A DNA stretch of 64,000 nt. Source: Siphonodentalium dalli (Eukaryota; Mollusca; Scaphopoda; Gadilida; Siphonodentaliidae). A program made the translations under genes and the position numbers. This document shows positions 47,669 to 60,156 of the stretch, piece after piece. The notes under the pieces are model-generated. The model was not told the origin of the DNA, did no database searches, and saw nothing but the letters and a program-made list of their open reading frames with translations. The first letter of the stretch is position 1. Every line of letters starts with the position of its first letter. Location of the stretch: NCBI GenBank assembly GCA_032622095.1, contig CP136063.1:26788987-26852986 (forward strand), given 5' to 3'.

Positions 47669-47827
47669 TGTGGCAGGACTATTATACATGCTCTAGACTT
47701 GTACTGTCTCGAGTTGCTTTGGAATGTCAAGGTTACCAGTAGAGTAACTTCCGGTTAAATGGAGATTGAATATTAAATAATAATCGTTCACTAGAAACTC
47801 CATTTCTATACTCTTTATATCACTACA
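47669..47827 (+). repeat. 3' LTR (159 bp)
   Basis: Same length as the 5' LTR with six substitutions and no indel. Preceded by the polypurine tract and followed by GTGAA. Confidence 0.93.
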
Positions 47828-47832
47828 GTGAA

Positions 47833-48785
47833 CAAGGCATGACAACTTTCGGGACCCATGTATAGCGTAATACGTGTCACATCCACATGGCTTTGTGTGA
47901 CTCACTCGTGAGAGTAAATGAGGGAAGCCCAACGACAATTGAGTCCACGACAAGAGGTACATGTACCATGGCCTGCCCACCGGAAGCTGACATAAGCTAA
48001 TACGAGAGAGCACACTTCTTTATAGGGTTGTTTCACAATCAGGCAGAAATTTGAAACTAAATGAGCAACAAAGCCCGGCGTCCCACCGTATATTGGGTAT
48101 TTATTTTAACACGCCGTGTATATATAAGTTATACATTTTCCGAGTTGTATTTATGTTGTTGCAAATATAATAGTAGGATAAGAGTTAGCTTCATTTTTGC
48201 ATGACATAAAAAAATAGAAACAATTGGGTTCCATGCGAGTTAAACATAAACGCTCTTTATATTGAGTCATTTAGTTATGTGTCTCTTATCATAACTAGTG
48301 ATTTCTTATGTCAAAGCTTACACACACTATCGCAAAAAGGTTCTATTGTTTGTGTCATTTCAGAGGTGTCAATGTTGGTTGATCATCTGTAGTCCCCCCT
48401 TATGTCATGGATGTAAATTCAGATATTTGGTCGCATGATTTCAGTGAATGTTGAATCTTGGATTGTTTTTTTTCACCGAAGTAACCCAGCCTGGTAAATG
48501 TCATTTCCATCCTGTTCGCTCGGTGAGATCGAGTTCTTCATATTTTGTTAGCAAAAACAAATAACACAAATATCAATCAATTCTCAGTTTTAAAATGAAC
48601 ATTACAACAACAAAAACTAAATGTTTTGGAAAAATGTGTCTGTCCCATAAAAGTGGCTGAAATGGGTCCAGACAAACATTCAGATTACATTGACTAGATG
48701 TTCAGATCGCACGCTCAATTATAGCTATGCAGTGATGTGACGTTTTCACCAATCCTCAAAGTTCCTAGAATTTCGAAAACTGTGA
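47833..48785. other. Spacer between the two retrotransposons
   Basis: About 950 bp with no recognised feature. The left end of the LINE is not sharply defined and could start in its last 100-200 bp. Confidence 0.4.
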
Positions 48786-49041
48786 GACATTCCGTTCTCG
48801 AGCGGGTGTCAACTTTCGATGCCTTCCAAGAAGAAGCGCCACAGCTGTATTGTTATCCGAGTACTAAAGAAACAAATCCTTGCCATTAAAGGCCCACTTA
48901 ATTTTCGAATCACCAGATCACGTTATATACAATATACAACCCTATCTCTTTGTTTGAATTCTGATGCATTCTGCGTTGACAACGGGGGAAGTCTTGGAAT
49001 GAATCAGTATAACTTGGGGGACACTCCTCGTGGATCTCGTA

Positions 49042-50594
49042 ATGAACACCAGACACTACGAACAAACTGCAGCTTCATCACTTGCTATCACAGCTATACT
49101 GCAGTTTTTGAGCTCTGATTCGAAGGATATCATTATAAAATATATAAAACTCTCAGCAACTAGTGATGACGTTGTGAAAGACTCCATCCTCCTCCAAATG
49201 AGAGATGCCATATTCGTTGAAGTAAAAGCCGAAAACTCTTACATATATGGTCCTCAGAGCACACTTAAAAGGCGTCGTGACACCAGTACTAAAGGGGGTT
49301 TTTCCTTAGCAAATAAACTAGCAGAGGATATTTACACTATGATGATGTTCCTTGTCGACGGATGCACTGTGTTAACTGACCTGACCAGCTCAAGCCGCAT
49401 TATGACACAAACATTATTGCAGCCAAGCTTCATTTCTCAAAATGATAGTGCCAGCATATGTCCGGAAACCTCTCCCCTACTCGGTGTGTCAGATGGTTCA
49501 TGTGCCTTCAAGAACGAAGGAATCCAATAATAAGATATTGGAGAGACTTCCAGTGCTTCATGAGTCGATAACCAAACTCGATGACCGTGTGACTAACATT
49601 GAGAAGAACCTGGATATGCGAGAATCCGACCAAACTGGTCTGCGAATGATCACTTCAGACATCGAGGAAATAAAGGCCACTCTCAATGACGTGAATGGAA
49701 TCATGACTGAAAACTCTCAAAAATTTGATGATAATGACATTAAAATACAGCGGTTCATTGATGATAAGTGTGACGGAGTAACCAGCGTGAGAGCGAAAAT
49801 TAAAATACTGGAAAGTGACATTGAGGATGCAGTCGATAAAGCACATGGAATTGTTCGCGCAGTAAATCGTAACAGCGGTTCGATTGGGACACTGAAAGAC
49901 AGGGTAAATAAATTGGACATCACAACGACTTCACGTGACACTCAACACTTCGACGAATTCAAAACGACAATAATCGACTTTGGACGTTGCTTGTGTGAAA
50001 ATCTTGATGGATTTAGAGACGATATAGACTGTGTACTTAAGGAACAGGTAGACAACATTTGTCTTAACCTCAAAAATCCATACAGTGATAATGGAGATGA
50101 TCGTGCTGATTCTCATGTCAATATCGCCTGTGATCATGATGAATATGAAAATATATACACTGTTCTCGATGAATTGCGGGAAGAGATGAGAAACAGCTTC
50201 CGACAAAACAAGAGCAAATCGCAAACAAATTCGCATTCTTTCCTGCATACAAACATGTACAGTGACATATCTAGTGAAGAGGATTCACCGCAACAAAAGA
50301 GGAATAACTCTAATTATCACGAATCGAAAAACATCCAGGCTATTCTTGGCAAACATTCCAGCGCACGTCACAGCAGAGGAAATCGTGAATTTTCTGTTTG
50401 ACAACAAAGTCAAATTTTCAATGGTACTACTTTTAAAACTGAGGAATGACGGAACGCGAACAGCTCGGATCAATGTCCAATCTAACGACGCTGAATTCTG
50501 CAAAGGTCCTAACTTCTGGCCCAAATCTACAATTTGCACTGATTGGGTACCATATGATATCTTCATATCTAGACAACATCAACACATGTCATAG
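49042..50594 (+). pseudogene. LINE ORF1: coiled coil plus RRM-like domain, frameshifted
   Basis: Three frames carry successive parts. 49042-49520 is a helical N-terminal segment starting MNTRHYEQTAASSLAI. 49515-50350 is an acidic, heptad-like stretch (LHESITKLDDRVTNIEKNL, IKILESDIEDAVDKAH) typical of an ORF1p trimerisation coiled coil, ending in a Ser/Asn-rich linker. 50355-50594 reads SRLFLANIPAHVTAEEIV and later GPNFWPKSTIC, an RRM-like fold with the aromatic segment found in LINE ORF1 proteins. ORF1p binds the element RNA. Two frameshifts, near 49510 and 50350, make this a pseudogene. Confidence 0.7.
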
Positions 50595-50705
50595 GTTATC
50601 AGTGTCTATATATATATATGTATGGGCTTCCAAACGGGTGATTGTAGTGTGCACGCACTGTTGGTCTTATATATTTATGTCTTTTTGACAACACTATACA
50701 TGCAT

Positions 50706-53700
50706 ATGATGCTAAATTTACTTACTTGGAATTGCACTGGCATGTTATCCAGTAGCTTATATTTGAACAAGCTGCTCAGTGAATTCGACATCGATATATG
50801 TGGAATATCTGAGAACTGGTTACATGCACATAATGTCCACTTTCTCGATACTGTCAGTTCTTCGTACGAGTACAACGCAGTCTGTGATTCCTCACAACGC
50901 CTCCCGATGCAGAGGGGGCGATACAAAGGTGGTACATGTCTCACGTGGAAAAATACACAGCGAACGTATAACAGTTCTTGAACTTAATGACGACAGAGTC
51001 TGTGGAATACAAATGCAATTAGAACCTGGCGTGTTTTTGTACATCTTCCAAGTACCTACCTTCCGTCAAATTTTACCAGGAATACATCCAGAAACTGAAC
51101 GATATCTTCTCCACATTCAGTTCACTAGGTCATATCGTTCTGATGGGTGATTTCAATGGGAACCCGGAGAAATCATGGGGAAGGAATAAAACATTGTCGT
51201 AATATCTGAGAAAGTGCAAACTCACGACTATCCATTCCTCGCTATTATGCAAAGGTTTCATGTCAACGTTTATTCCCGCCGATGGGGGCCCAGGAACTAT
51301 AATCGACCACACCATCATACCCACAGCAGAACTTCACAAAATAGGTCGCTTCGAGGTCGTAGATTACTCAGAAAATAATGTGTCAAATCATCGCCCACTT
51401 TTTGCACATATTTGTTACGACACAATTTCATGCCCCAATAAAACACCTTTTGCAACCAAAAGAACCAATTGGAAACACTTTAGTGCATCCCCTGAATTGA
51501 TCAACGCCTACCAATCATTTATAAATTTCAACTTACATGATAGATGCATTCAAACCGTAGATCAGCTTGACAGCTACTATGATGAAATTGTGCCAGTCAT
51601 AAGAAATGCCACCAACAAGTCATACCGTTTAGGAGGTTCAATCGCCACCTCAGACCTTTTTGGAATGATACCTTAAAAGAACTGCATCATAATATGACAT
51701 CAGAGCGTCAAGTGTGGATCTCTACCGGGAGACCAAGGGAGGATTCACACATTGCATATCGATCATATAAAGACGCAAAATGTCTCTTTCGTCTCAATTC
51801 CGCAAATCGAATGAGCTTTATCTCAAAGAAATGGATGACAAGCTAGACAAAATGGTCGAACTTGACATAAACAGCTTTTTTAGGGCTTTTAACAAAAGGA
51901 AAGTTCAACGGAAAACGCATCAAACTGTTTATTTGAAGTAAGCGGTTCCACGCTTAGAGACCCACATGCGGTAATTGAAGCATGGTCATCTTATTATGAG
52001 AACCTCTATTCCCCATTAAAATCTAACGATTTTGACGAAAAACACTTTTCATACGTTAACGCTGAAATAGAGAACATACGCTCGTCGCACGGATATAGCG
52101 ACCTTGAATGCAGATTTATGTTTCAATGTATCTATTGATGAAGTACAATATATACTGCACAATGCCAAGAAATGCAAGGCTCCTGGATTAGACATCTTAA
52201 GTTATGAACATATAATTTATGGTGGAGAGCGCCTGCAGAGCTCAGTTGGCATATTATCAGTTCTTTGTTAAGTGGAATAAAATGCTCTGTTCAATTCAAT
52301 AGTTCGATTTCGCGATACGTCGATATACAACAGGGAACGCGTCAAGGGAATATACTCTCCCTCTTATTTTACATGATCTTCATCGATGAGCTAATTTTCC
52401 AACTTGAAAACAGTCACCATGGTTTGCGAGTGCGTTATGCGTGTTGTGCATCTCCAACCCAAGCCGACGATATGACTCTCTTGTCTCTAACCTCTTCTGG
52501 CATCCAAACTTTGTGTGACCTATGCAGTTCATACAGTCAGAAATGGAGATTCAAATACAACCAGGATAAATGCAAAGTAGTCATCTTTAATGAACCATCT
52601 ACGTTACAAAATTCCCGAGAAACAGTTGTATGGATTATAAATGATGAACACGTATCGGAATCAGATCAGGTCACACACCTTGGAATCCCATTACAAAACA
52701 TTAACATGGGCAACCATCTAACTGATCACATTTGCCACAAAATACGCTCTACGTATCTCATGTTAAGTAACGCTGGTATGTATGCCGGTGACATAACGCC
52801 CATCAGTTCAAATACGTTGTACAACACTGTAGTTTTACCCAAAGGCCTATATGGGTCTGAATTCCTTTGCGGCATATCTTTGACAAATGAAAACTCATTG
52901 GAAAAAGTTCACTGATTCTGCTTAAAACAAATTCAAGGACTCCCTTATAGGGCGCGCACATATGTGGTACAAGGCTTGCTATGACTATCCCCTCTATCAG
53001 CAGTTATTGACAAGAGAAAACTTAGTCTGCTTGAGTGTCTTTGCAGGACGGCACATGAAAAGAAATCCGTCTTAAGAGTCACATTCAACAACCTAATTGT
53101 AATGCATCGTTTATTTCAGAAATCATGAGAATTCTTGACAACTATAACCTCACACCCTACCTAACATCATTTCTAGAAGAAGCACACTTCCCATCCAAGG
53201 AGATATGGAAATCCCTCATAGTAACAGAAATCAAACAATCAAACGAGCAGTCATGGCAGACAAGATTACGAAATGAACATTCCCTAGTCCCATTCGCAAA
53301 TAATCATATTTCACTGTCAATTTCACCTCTTTGGCTATCATGTAGAAGCTATCCTCAACATAAACTTGAATTTCTAGAAATAGCCAAAATCCTGGCCCGG
53401 GCCTTGTCCCCAGTACACGGGAAGTGTCAGATATGTCATAAACGTTTTGAAAACGAAATCGAACATGCAATTCTGTTATGTCCCGCCTTAGCCGAAACAA
53501 GAATCGAGATATGGTTCAACGTCATAGAGGATTTCGGTATACCATGTTTCTTATATATTGACAACTTGAACCCCATAGATCAGACGATGATATTTATTGC
53601 ATGTATCCCGCCACCCATTCGCGACCTCGTAAATGATATTAAGCAATTCGCCTTGTTTCTTGCTCGCAATGCATTCAAGCTGTGGAACATATATATGGAT

Positions 53701-53727
53701 CTTATGCGGCTAGAATCTGTGGACTAA
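50706..53727 (+). pseudogene. LINE ORF2: endonuclease plus reverse transcriptase, disrupted
   Basis: The APE-type endonuclease begins MMLNLLTWNCTGML with DICGISENWL. After a shift near 50900 it continues with a GDFNG motif near 51155, then DHTIIP and SNHRPLF near 51310-51400. A linker with several stops leads to the RT start KCKAPGLDI near 52180. The segment that should hold RT motif A and the palm is missing between about 52235 and 52265. The RT resumes with QQGTRQGNILS and the catalytic QADDM near 52465, then KWRFKYNQDKC. The C-terminus (53125-53727) has CQICHKR...EHAILLC, a Cys/His cluster common in LINE ORF2. The lost motif A removes one catalytic Asp. Confidence 0.85.
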
Positions 53728-54115
53728 ATGGATCACATATAACAGCCCACGAACCGCTCTGATCGAAGACAGAAAACAAGATATACATGAATAATTTATA
53801 TTTAGTCGGAGTGGCATCTAACTAAACATGATAATAACTCTATAACGCAAATAAAGCTATATCGCATACAACTCCGTCTTTCTCCATTCGACAGATATTC
53901 GTTTAATTATCCAGTTGAAGTGTTCCGCGAAATCATAAATACACGAGGCCAACAGTTGCAATGCACATATCTCATTGAATTTGTATTGCGCATATTTTGT
54001 GTATAAAACCATGTGATAAATTGATGCTTATTTTTGTCACCAATATGTTTAAACTCTAAACGTGTGTATGATGTATAATGTTAAACTCTCCGTTGCGGAG
54101 GAAATAAAGGTATAT

Positions 54116-54664
54116 ATATACAATTGTTCTGTATTCCGTTGGAATATATATTTTGTTGGTTCCTCTTCCAAATGAGATATATATGGAATATCATGATGTT
54201 GTGCATAATGTTATCTGGGCATTCGAAAATTAAGTAGGCCTTTAAAACACACGACGTTGCACTGATTTATCGCATCGCACGAGTGCTTTCTTTTGCGATT
54301 ATGTATATTTTCAGTAATTTCGTATCGTCCTATAAGATTTTGGTTCCACAAAAGATAGTCAAGCCGTTACGCGGTGGATAATCACCGTTTATTAGTCATA
54401 ATTTTGGTGGTTAAATCGTTAATATCGGTTCATTTAAATTAAACCAATAAGCCATAGCAGTATGTTATCCCCTTCTGGAATTTGGCGTATTCAATGTCTC
54501 TTTTGCGCGGAATTTACTCGCGATGTTAATTTCATTACGATCTTCCCCGAAAGCTATTGGTTGAATTGTTTATTCCTCTAATGAATGAAGATATTATGTA
54601 CAACATATAGTAAATACAATTATAGTACACAGGTATAGTATTCTCGTATGCGCTCGATTGTATG

Positions 54665-54702
<38 letters not shown>

Positions 54703-54731
54703 CCCACCTACACATATGCACACATACATAA

Positions 54732-54765
<34 letters not shown>

Positions 54766-55205
54766 CTACAGACATACATATACACACACCCATGTGCATT
54801 TGTGCTAGATCGAGGCATCGCGTTGTTTGCATTTACGGGTGTATAATAACATTCATATAAATCATCATGGAATTTGGCTTGGTCACAATATAACACTTCC
54901 CTGACCAAATACATATCTCTCAATGGAATAGCGTAGTACAAAAGAGGACAATTATACTTATAATAGGGGGTTGCCCGTCACAAGTATACAAATGTTCTTT
55001 GTTACTTTCTATTGTCGCGGTCATGAACAAATTCTCATTTCTATATAAGGCATGGAATGGTCATGCTTCTCTTTTTTGTCACTGGATGCGCAAGGGAACA
55101 ATTTATTTCACTAAAACTGTATTTCTACACATATCCACCCCACATATACGCATGCACATATTGAACGAAACAAAATCAACATATTACTTTAAATATTATA
55201 AAGTT
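54116..55205. other. Non-coding DNA with TA microsatellites
   Basis: Right of the LINE tail nothing is recognised except the microsatellite listed separately. Frames there encode Tyr/Ile repeats and are artefacts. Confidence 0.5.
54665..54790 (+). repeat. (TA)n/(CA)n microsatellite
   Basis: Two TATA tracts (about 54669-54697 and 54737-54765) are joined by an ACACATA-rich segment. The whole is alternating purine-pyrimidine, prone to slippage or Z-DNA. Confidence 0.95.
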
Positions 55206-55367
55206 ATTATACAATGTTGTGTACAGTATGTGTTTTTCTTGTACGAGTCCAGGTTGTGGTGAAAAGTCATATTGGACGAGACACGCCAGTGTCGAGTCCA
55301 ATATGACTTTTCACCACAACCTGGACGAGTACAAGAAAAACTCATACTGTACACAACATTGTATAAT
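55206..55367. repeat. Near-perfect palindrome, 72-bp arms and 18-bp loop
   Basis: 55206-55277 and 55296-55367 are inverted copies of equal length with about three differences. Arms start ATTATACAATGTTGTGTACA and end TCATATTGGAC at the loop. The inner word GTCCAATATGACTTTTC recurs at 55634-55702. Confidence 0.92.
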
Positions 55368-55633
55368 GACATTTTTATTATCCATCTGTATGTTTATCCA
55401 AATTTTGGAAATAAAACTTTTGTGGTTATTTTTGGTATTTGTCGGCACTTAATTCTCTATAAAAGCCTGTACCGTATATTGATCATCAGAAAGCATGATT
55501 TGGAAAAGTAAACACGGAAGCGAGAAAAAACTCAATGCGGAAGTGAAACGTCTGCTAAAATCCATCAATGTTGCGCGCGCATCACAATTTCACCGATTCA
55601 TTTCGCAATAGAGTTAATTCGTGACGTAACGGA

Positions 55634-55702
55634 GTCCAATATGAAAAGTCATATTGTACAGTCGGGAGTCCAATATGACTTTCGGGAGTCCAATATGACT
55701 TT
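55634..55702 (+). repeat. GTCCAATATGACTTT repeats, including a 20-bp tandem pair
   Basis: CGGGAGTCCAATATGACTTT occurs at 55663-55682 and 55683-55702 exactly. A third and an inverted copy lie just before (55634-55655). They match the inner arm of the palindrome 270 bp upstream. Confidence 0.9.
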
Positions 55703-56934
55703 TTCCAGGACTATCACGTGGTGGCTTTTGTCCAATCGGAAATGGTGTTAGTTAAGGGATGGATAATAATACTATATACTAACTGAAGCATACTCAATTC
55801 GGGAGCGTTTATTCAGCAACGAAGGGGGCTTGCGGCACAGTTTGATCTTAAACGGATCCCCATGGGAGCCTGCATTCAGCATGCAGCCTACGGATCACAG
55901 GCCCATTTGTGGTAACACTTTAATTGAAATAAAATCTTATTTTCTACCACCCCCATCTCCCCAACCCACATATATACATGTATATGCATGAACATACAGA
56001 ACGCAACAATCAAGATATTTTACTTTATCAATATATACTAACTGAAACAGGCTCAATTCGGGAGCCTTTATTTATATATACCTTTAATGAAACATTAAAA
56101 GAGCATTCATTATATAGCGTCGGCAGTATTGTTTACACTGTATTGGTCCCGGCTCGGGAATGGGGTATGCCCATGCACTAATGGGAGGTCAGACTGTGTC
56201 CATTCGCCATTTTCCGCACAACTTTCATAACAAAGACAACATTCTTTACTTATGTTCACACCGAACTGGCAAATTAAAATACCATATTGGCACCCATTCC
56301 CAAAGATCGTAGAACTGGCAAATTAAAATACCATATTAGCACCCATTCCCAACGATGGTAGAGCGTTCAAGTCTCGACTCTACACCCACTACATGCACTT
56401 TCACGACCCGGGAGGATTCATTCCAGTCATCGACAAAGCAGTTGAATAGTTGAATATATACCAGTTGTATTATTACAAACATGTTTTGCTGATCACCAAT
56501 CACTGATCATTCATCACCGCGTGTCTATACAAGGGATGACACGCGCGTGTTTATATATATATATACACAACGGTAGGATTACCGATCAGGCATGAACACG
56601 ATAAAATAAATGTTTTATCAAGCCAGAACTTCACCGAATGCTCACAGTAAAACCTGTTGATAAGACAATTATAATTATATGTTAAATTATAATTAATATT
56701 TATAAATTACAACTGGAAAGTAAAAATTCAAGCATGAGTTTAGAAAAGTAAAACATAATTAAAATTGCATATTTTAATTGAGGTCCGTATGAGCCGGGGT
56801 CCGTAAGAGCCAGGGTCCGTATCAACCACATACCATTAATACCACCTCGAAATGTGTAATTATGCAAAATGCTCCAGGGCAAAAATAAAAAAAACTTTGT
56901 TCCGGTAAATGTTAGCTATATTTAACAGCATGAT
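55703..56934. other. Non-coding DNA with small duplications
   Basis: ATATACTAACTGAA.CA followed by CTCAATTCGGGAGC.TTTAT occurs near 55774 and 56028. A 49-bp tandem pair (GAACTGGCAAATTAAAATAC) lies at 56263-56360. No gene is seen. Confidence 0.6.
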
Positions 56935-57715
56935 CCTAAATCCAAAGATATTAAAATTTTTTAATGTAAATTAAACCAAAGTCCTGGTTAACAAAAACTG
57001 AAATTGCATGAACAAGTTTTGTTTACTTATTTTATTAAAAATATTAAAAATATTTGCCCGGAAACAGGATTCTAGGGGCCTTACTCGCCGTTTAGATTTG
57101 ATATTCCATTTTCTAACGGTATTTTCACCTAATAGATTGAAGAAATATTCTCAAAGTTCAAGGCCGACAAACGGAAACTATAAGTTCCGATTGAAAGATC
57201 GCAGAGTCCTTTTATGTTTGCTTCCTGTGAAACCAGTAAAGGCTTCATGACATCAAGACGTACATCATGACGTCACAACCTACATCGGCGCGCAAAATTC
57301 CAGACAGGTCTGCGTCGATGGCCAGACTGCTGAGACACGTATTACACGGGCAGGCTAAACATCGACATTTACGTTATATGTGATTATTTAAATACATTGT
57401 ATATATTATTTTCTTGTTTCCCAAGAAGCAATCTTAAAATGACTCTGCGATCTTTCAATTGGAACTTATAGTTTCCATTTGTCGGCCTTGAACTTTTAGA
57501 ATAGTTCTTCAATATTTTAGGCGGAAATACCGTTAGAAAATGGAAGATAAACTCTAAACGGCCAGTAAGGCCTCTAGAATCCTCTTTCGGGGCAAATATT
57601 TTTACTAATTTTATAAAATATGTAAACAAAATCTGTTCATGCAATTTCAGTATTTTTAACCAGAGCTTTGATTTAATTTACATTAATTTTTTTTAATATC
57701 TTTGACATTCCTACG
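56935..57715. mobile_element. Inverted-repeat element, about 300-bp arms
   Basis: 56935-57235 and 57400-57715 are inverted copies, about 85% similar, with a loop of about 165 bp. Shared words include AGTTCAAGGCCGACAAA, AAACTATAAGTTCC and GAAAGATCGCAGAGTC. Each arm has an open frame of about 80 codons giving similar peptides, but most differences change amino acids, so the frames look incidental. Probably a foldback or MITE; target duplication not clear. Confidence 0.65.
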
Positions 57716-57855
57716 TATGATGAAGTATAGCTAATATACTTCTTAGCATTTCGTATGCTCTGTCAATACACTGTACATTGTAATTCGAGATCTATCCGAC
57801 CGATTATTTTGAGGGATACCAAGGCAAATAACGTCTTTGACTTCCTTCAGAGTGT

Positions 57856-58493
57856 TCAGTCCGAGAAACCATGTATGTTCTGTCGTTGGAGCGTTTGAGC
57901 GTTTACTTGTGGACACATAATTTCGCTTTTTGCAAAAGAGTATTCAAATTTCCACGTTTTGCTGTACTTATAACATTTATTCAGAAGACTTTTAAAGCCA
58001 TCCTCTGAGTAAGAAAGAATGCAGACATCGTCGGGAGTTGTCGGACATGAAAACGAGATTGAATCTATATGAGCACCTTCCGGTGATAATGAGAGTTCTT
58101 GTAGGAGGTCGGCTATATAGACAAGGTACAACAAAGAGGACAAAACTACCCCTTGTCTTGTCCCTTGCTCTATGGAGAACGGTTCTGAGAAATAGCCAGC
58201 ATATCGCACTTTGCTTTTGATCTCCGAGTACATGGCAGCAACAACTCTAAGCATACGTCCTCATTTGCCTTTCTGCATTAACTTAAAGATTAGTCCTTCG
58301 CGCCTTACTCTGTCAAACGCTTTTTGGGAATAAAAAAATGCGGCGTATAATTTAGACTTGTTGAGATTTCCACAACATCTTGGAGTAAATATGAGGTTAC
58401 TGTGCAACCGACCCCTTTCTGGAAACCATTCTGCAGACAGTTCGGAAAACCGGCGAAAACATCGGATTTAAGAAGCCTGTCAAAAATAACCAT
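57856..58493 (-). pseudogene. LINE reverse transcriptase fragment
   Basis: On the minus strand 58493-58305 carries an RT palm segment (CLQNGFQKGVGCTVTSYLLQ, the Q.GF..G..C pattern). Then, after frame breaks, 58254-57856 carries FSIEQGTRQGVVLSSLLY and KTWKFEYSFAKSEIM. The catalytic ADD position reads TPDDV, so the Ala is Pro. It is an antisense, 5'- and 3'-truncated LINE relic, related in plan to the LINE at 48.8-54.1 kb but clearly a different family member. Confidence 0.8.
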
Positions 58494-60152
58494 ATAAAAA
58501 AGTATACATTGACGGCAGTAAAGTTATGGCTCTGTAACTATGTGGGTTATCGACAGGCTTGGGGTCAACCTTGAAAATGGGAACTATTATTCCCATTTTT
58601 ATTTTAGACGGAATAAATTCGTATCTGAGCATACGTGAGAATAACAGACACAGAACCGAAATAATTGTGTATGGTTACAATTTAGACACCGTATATAGTT
58701 ATGGACTCGAAATATGGCGATTCTAAGCAGATTATTTACCTAAAATAAGTTCTGTTATAAGAAGATAATGTGCGGTTTTCGAGAGAACAGGCTGAGTGTT
58801 TGCTTAATAACGTATCCCGTTAAGTGGTAATAACTGACAGCCTGTCATTGTTCTTCGGTATATGGTTCAGTATGTCTCAACTTCTCATGATCATTTAACA
58901 TGTACATGTGTTTTCAGTTTTTCTATTGATGCATTAATTAATGCAGAAAGTCACATTATCACATTAATTAGGAAAGTGTTATATTTTGTGATGACAACTA
59001 ACCATTGTTACTAGTACCGGTCAATCTGTCTTCGTTGTTCACTCATGTCAATCCACTTCCAGTTAAATTTATAAAATATGTGCTAATATTTCTCAATCAT
59101 GTACAATGTACAACCAATCACTCTACATTGTGTTAGTGTTATTGATAGAAACCAAATATACAACATACAATCTCCACATATCAATACGTCTAAATGTATG
59201 TCAATAGGCAATTGATTTTACAACCCAACACGACCACCAAGCTAATGTACGAGAGATGCTACTACACTGAATTATGGACAGAAAGCACATTAACAGAACG
59301 TACAGACATTGTATGACAACTTCTGGGTGACATAGTCAATTGACAAAATTTAATTTTTAAGTCATAAATTGTACAATTTGCCAAAAATAAAACATGTTGA
59401 CGGGAATTTTTTGTATTTGCTCTCTATATGCTTGTTGATGTCTCGGGCTTTGAAAAACGTCGAAACCAAGATTTTCCAAAATCTTTGTTATCACTTTTCA
59501 GATGAAACGTATGTGTACGAAATTAGACATCTTCAGTTCGAATAGGTAACGATTTGGCTAAGAAATTATACACGGTTACTTGCCACATGTGCATGGAATA
59601 TATTTCTGATCACCCAACGTCAATAACAAAATCACGTCATTATACAGAGATTTCATTGTAATTTGAATTCAGTTTCATATTTAACATTCGTTCTTGTTTG
59701 GTTAGATATAATTCCCAATTAATATCAGTTGGATTAATACATAAGAGATAGTTATGTGGTGTCTAATTCGCGGGTTGAACAATAAACACACTCTTTGTGC
59801 AAGGAAACCTGAGAATTCTAACTTCTCTATTGGAGGACAATATTCAATAACCTCACGATATCAGTTTTGGAAACATTCATCAAATAGGAACAAGTTCTTT
59901 TAGATAAGCGAATTCATCGCAAGAATTGGAACCTTATGTGATAGCTCTTACATCGAACAAAATATCAAGACACTCAATTAAACAAAACCTTAATATGGAC
60001 CGGGCAGTAACAGATTCGCTGTCAAATAATATCTGAAGAATTTGGCTTCAGATAAAAGAAAAGTAATGTGTGTCAGCAGACTGATTGTACAACACTCAAT
60101 TGTCGCAAAAGTACACGTGCGTAGTGGTAGTCCTTATATGTATTATGAACAC
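58494..60152. other. AT-rich anonymous DNA
   Basis: Upstream RT-like remnants may extend to about 58620 (minus sense). Beyond that nothing is recognised. Confidence 0.4.
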
Positions 60153-60156
60153 TTAA

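Larger units (their letters stand above)
43582..47827 (+). mobile_element. Ty3/Gypsy-type LTR retrotransposon, full length but defective
   Basis: Two 159-bp LTRs flank a gag-pol region in the order gag, protease, RT, RNase H, integrase, which defines Ty3/Gypsy. GTGAA lies outside both LTRs (43577-43581, 47828-47832), a perfect 5-bp target duplication. TGGTGACAGCGGTGG directly follows the 5' LTR as primer site, and AAAGGGAGA (47660-47668) precedes the 3' LTR as polypurine tract. The LTRs differ at six positions (3.8%). A single gag-pol frame with an extended C-terminal integrase region recalls the CsRn1/Kabuki-like group. That placement is tentative. Confidence 0.93.
48786..54115 (+). mobile_element. 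LINE-type non-LTR retrotransposon, decayed
   Basis: The order is leader, ORF1 (coiled coil plus RRM-like), ORF2 (endonuclease, RT, C-terminal zinc-type region), a 3' UTR of about 390 bp and a GGAAATAAAGG(TATA)n tail. There are no LTRs. The APE-type endonuclease and ADD-type RT suggest the CR1/L2/Jockey side of LINE diversity, but I cannot place the clade. Both ORFs carry several frameshifts and ORF2 has lost the central RT, so it is dead. The 5' boundary is approximate. Confidence 0.85.

Noticed and set aside
54535-54941. Tyr/Ile-rich ORFs on both strands
   Set aside because: They translate the TATA/CACA microsatellite.
57008-57644. Two similar 80-86-codon ORFs on opposite strands as a gene pair
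   Set aside because: They lie in the two arms of an inverted repeat. Most base differences between arms change the amino acid, so there is no sign of protein-level selection.
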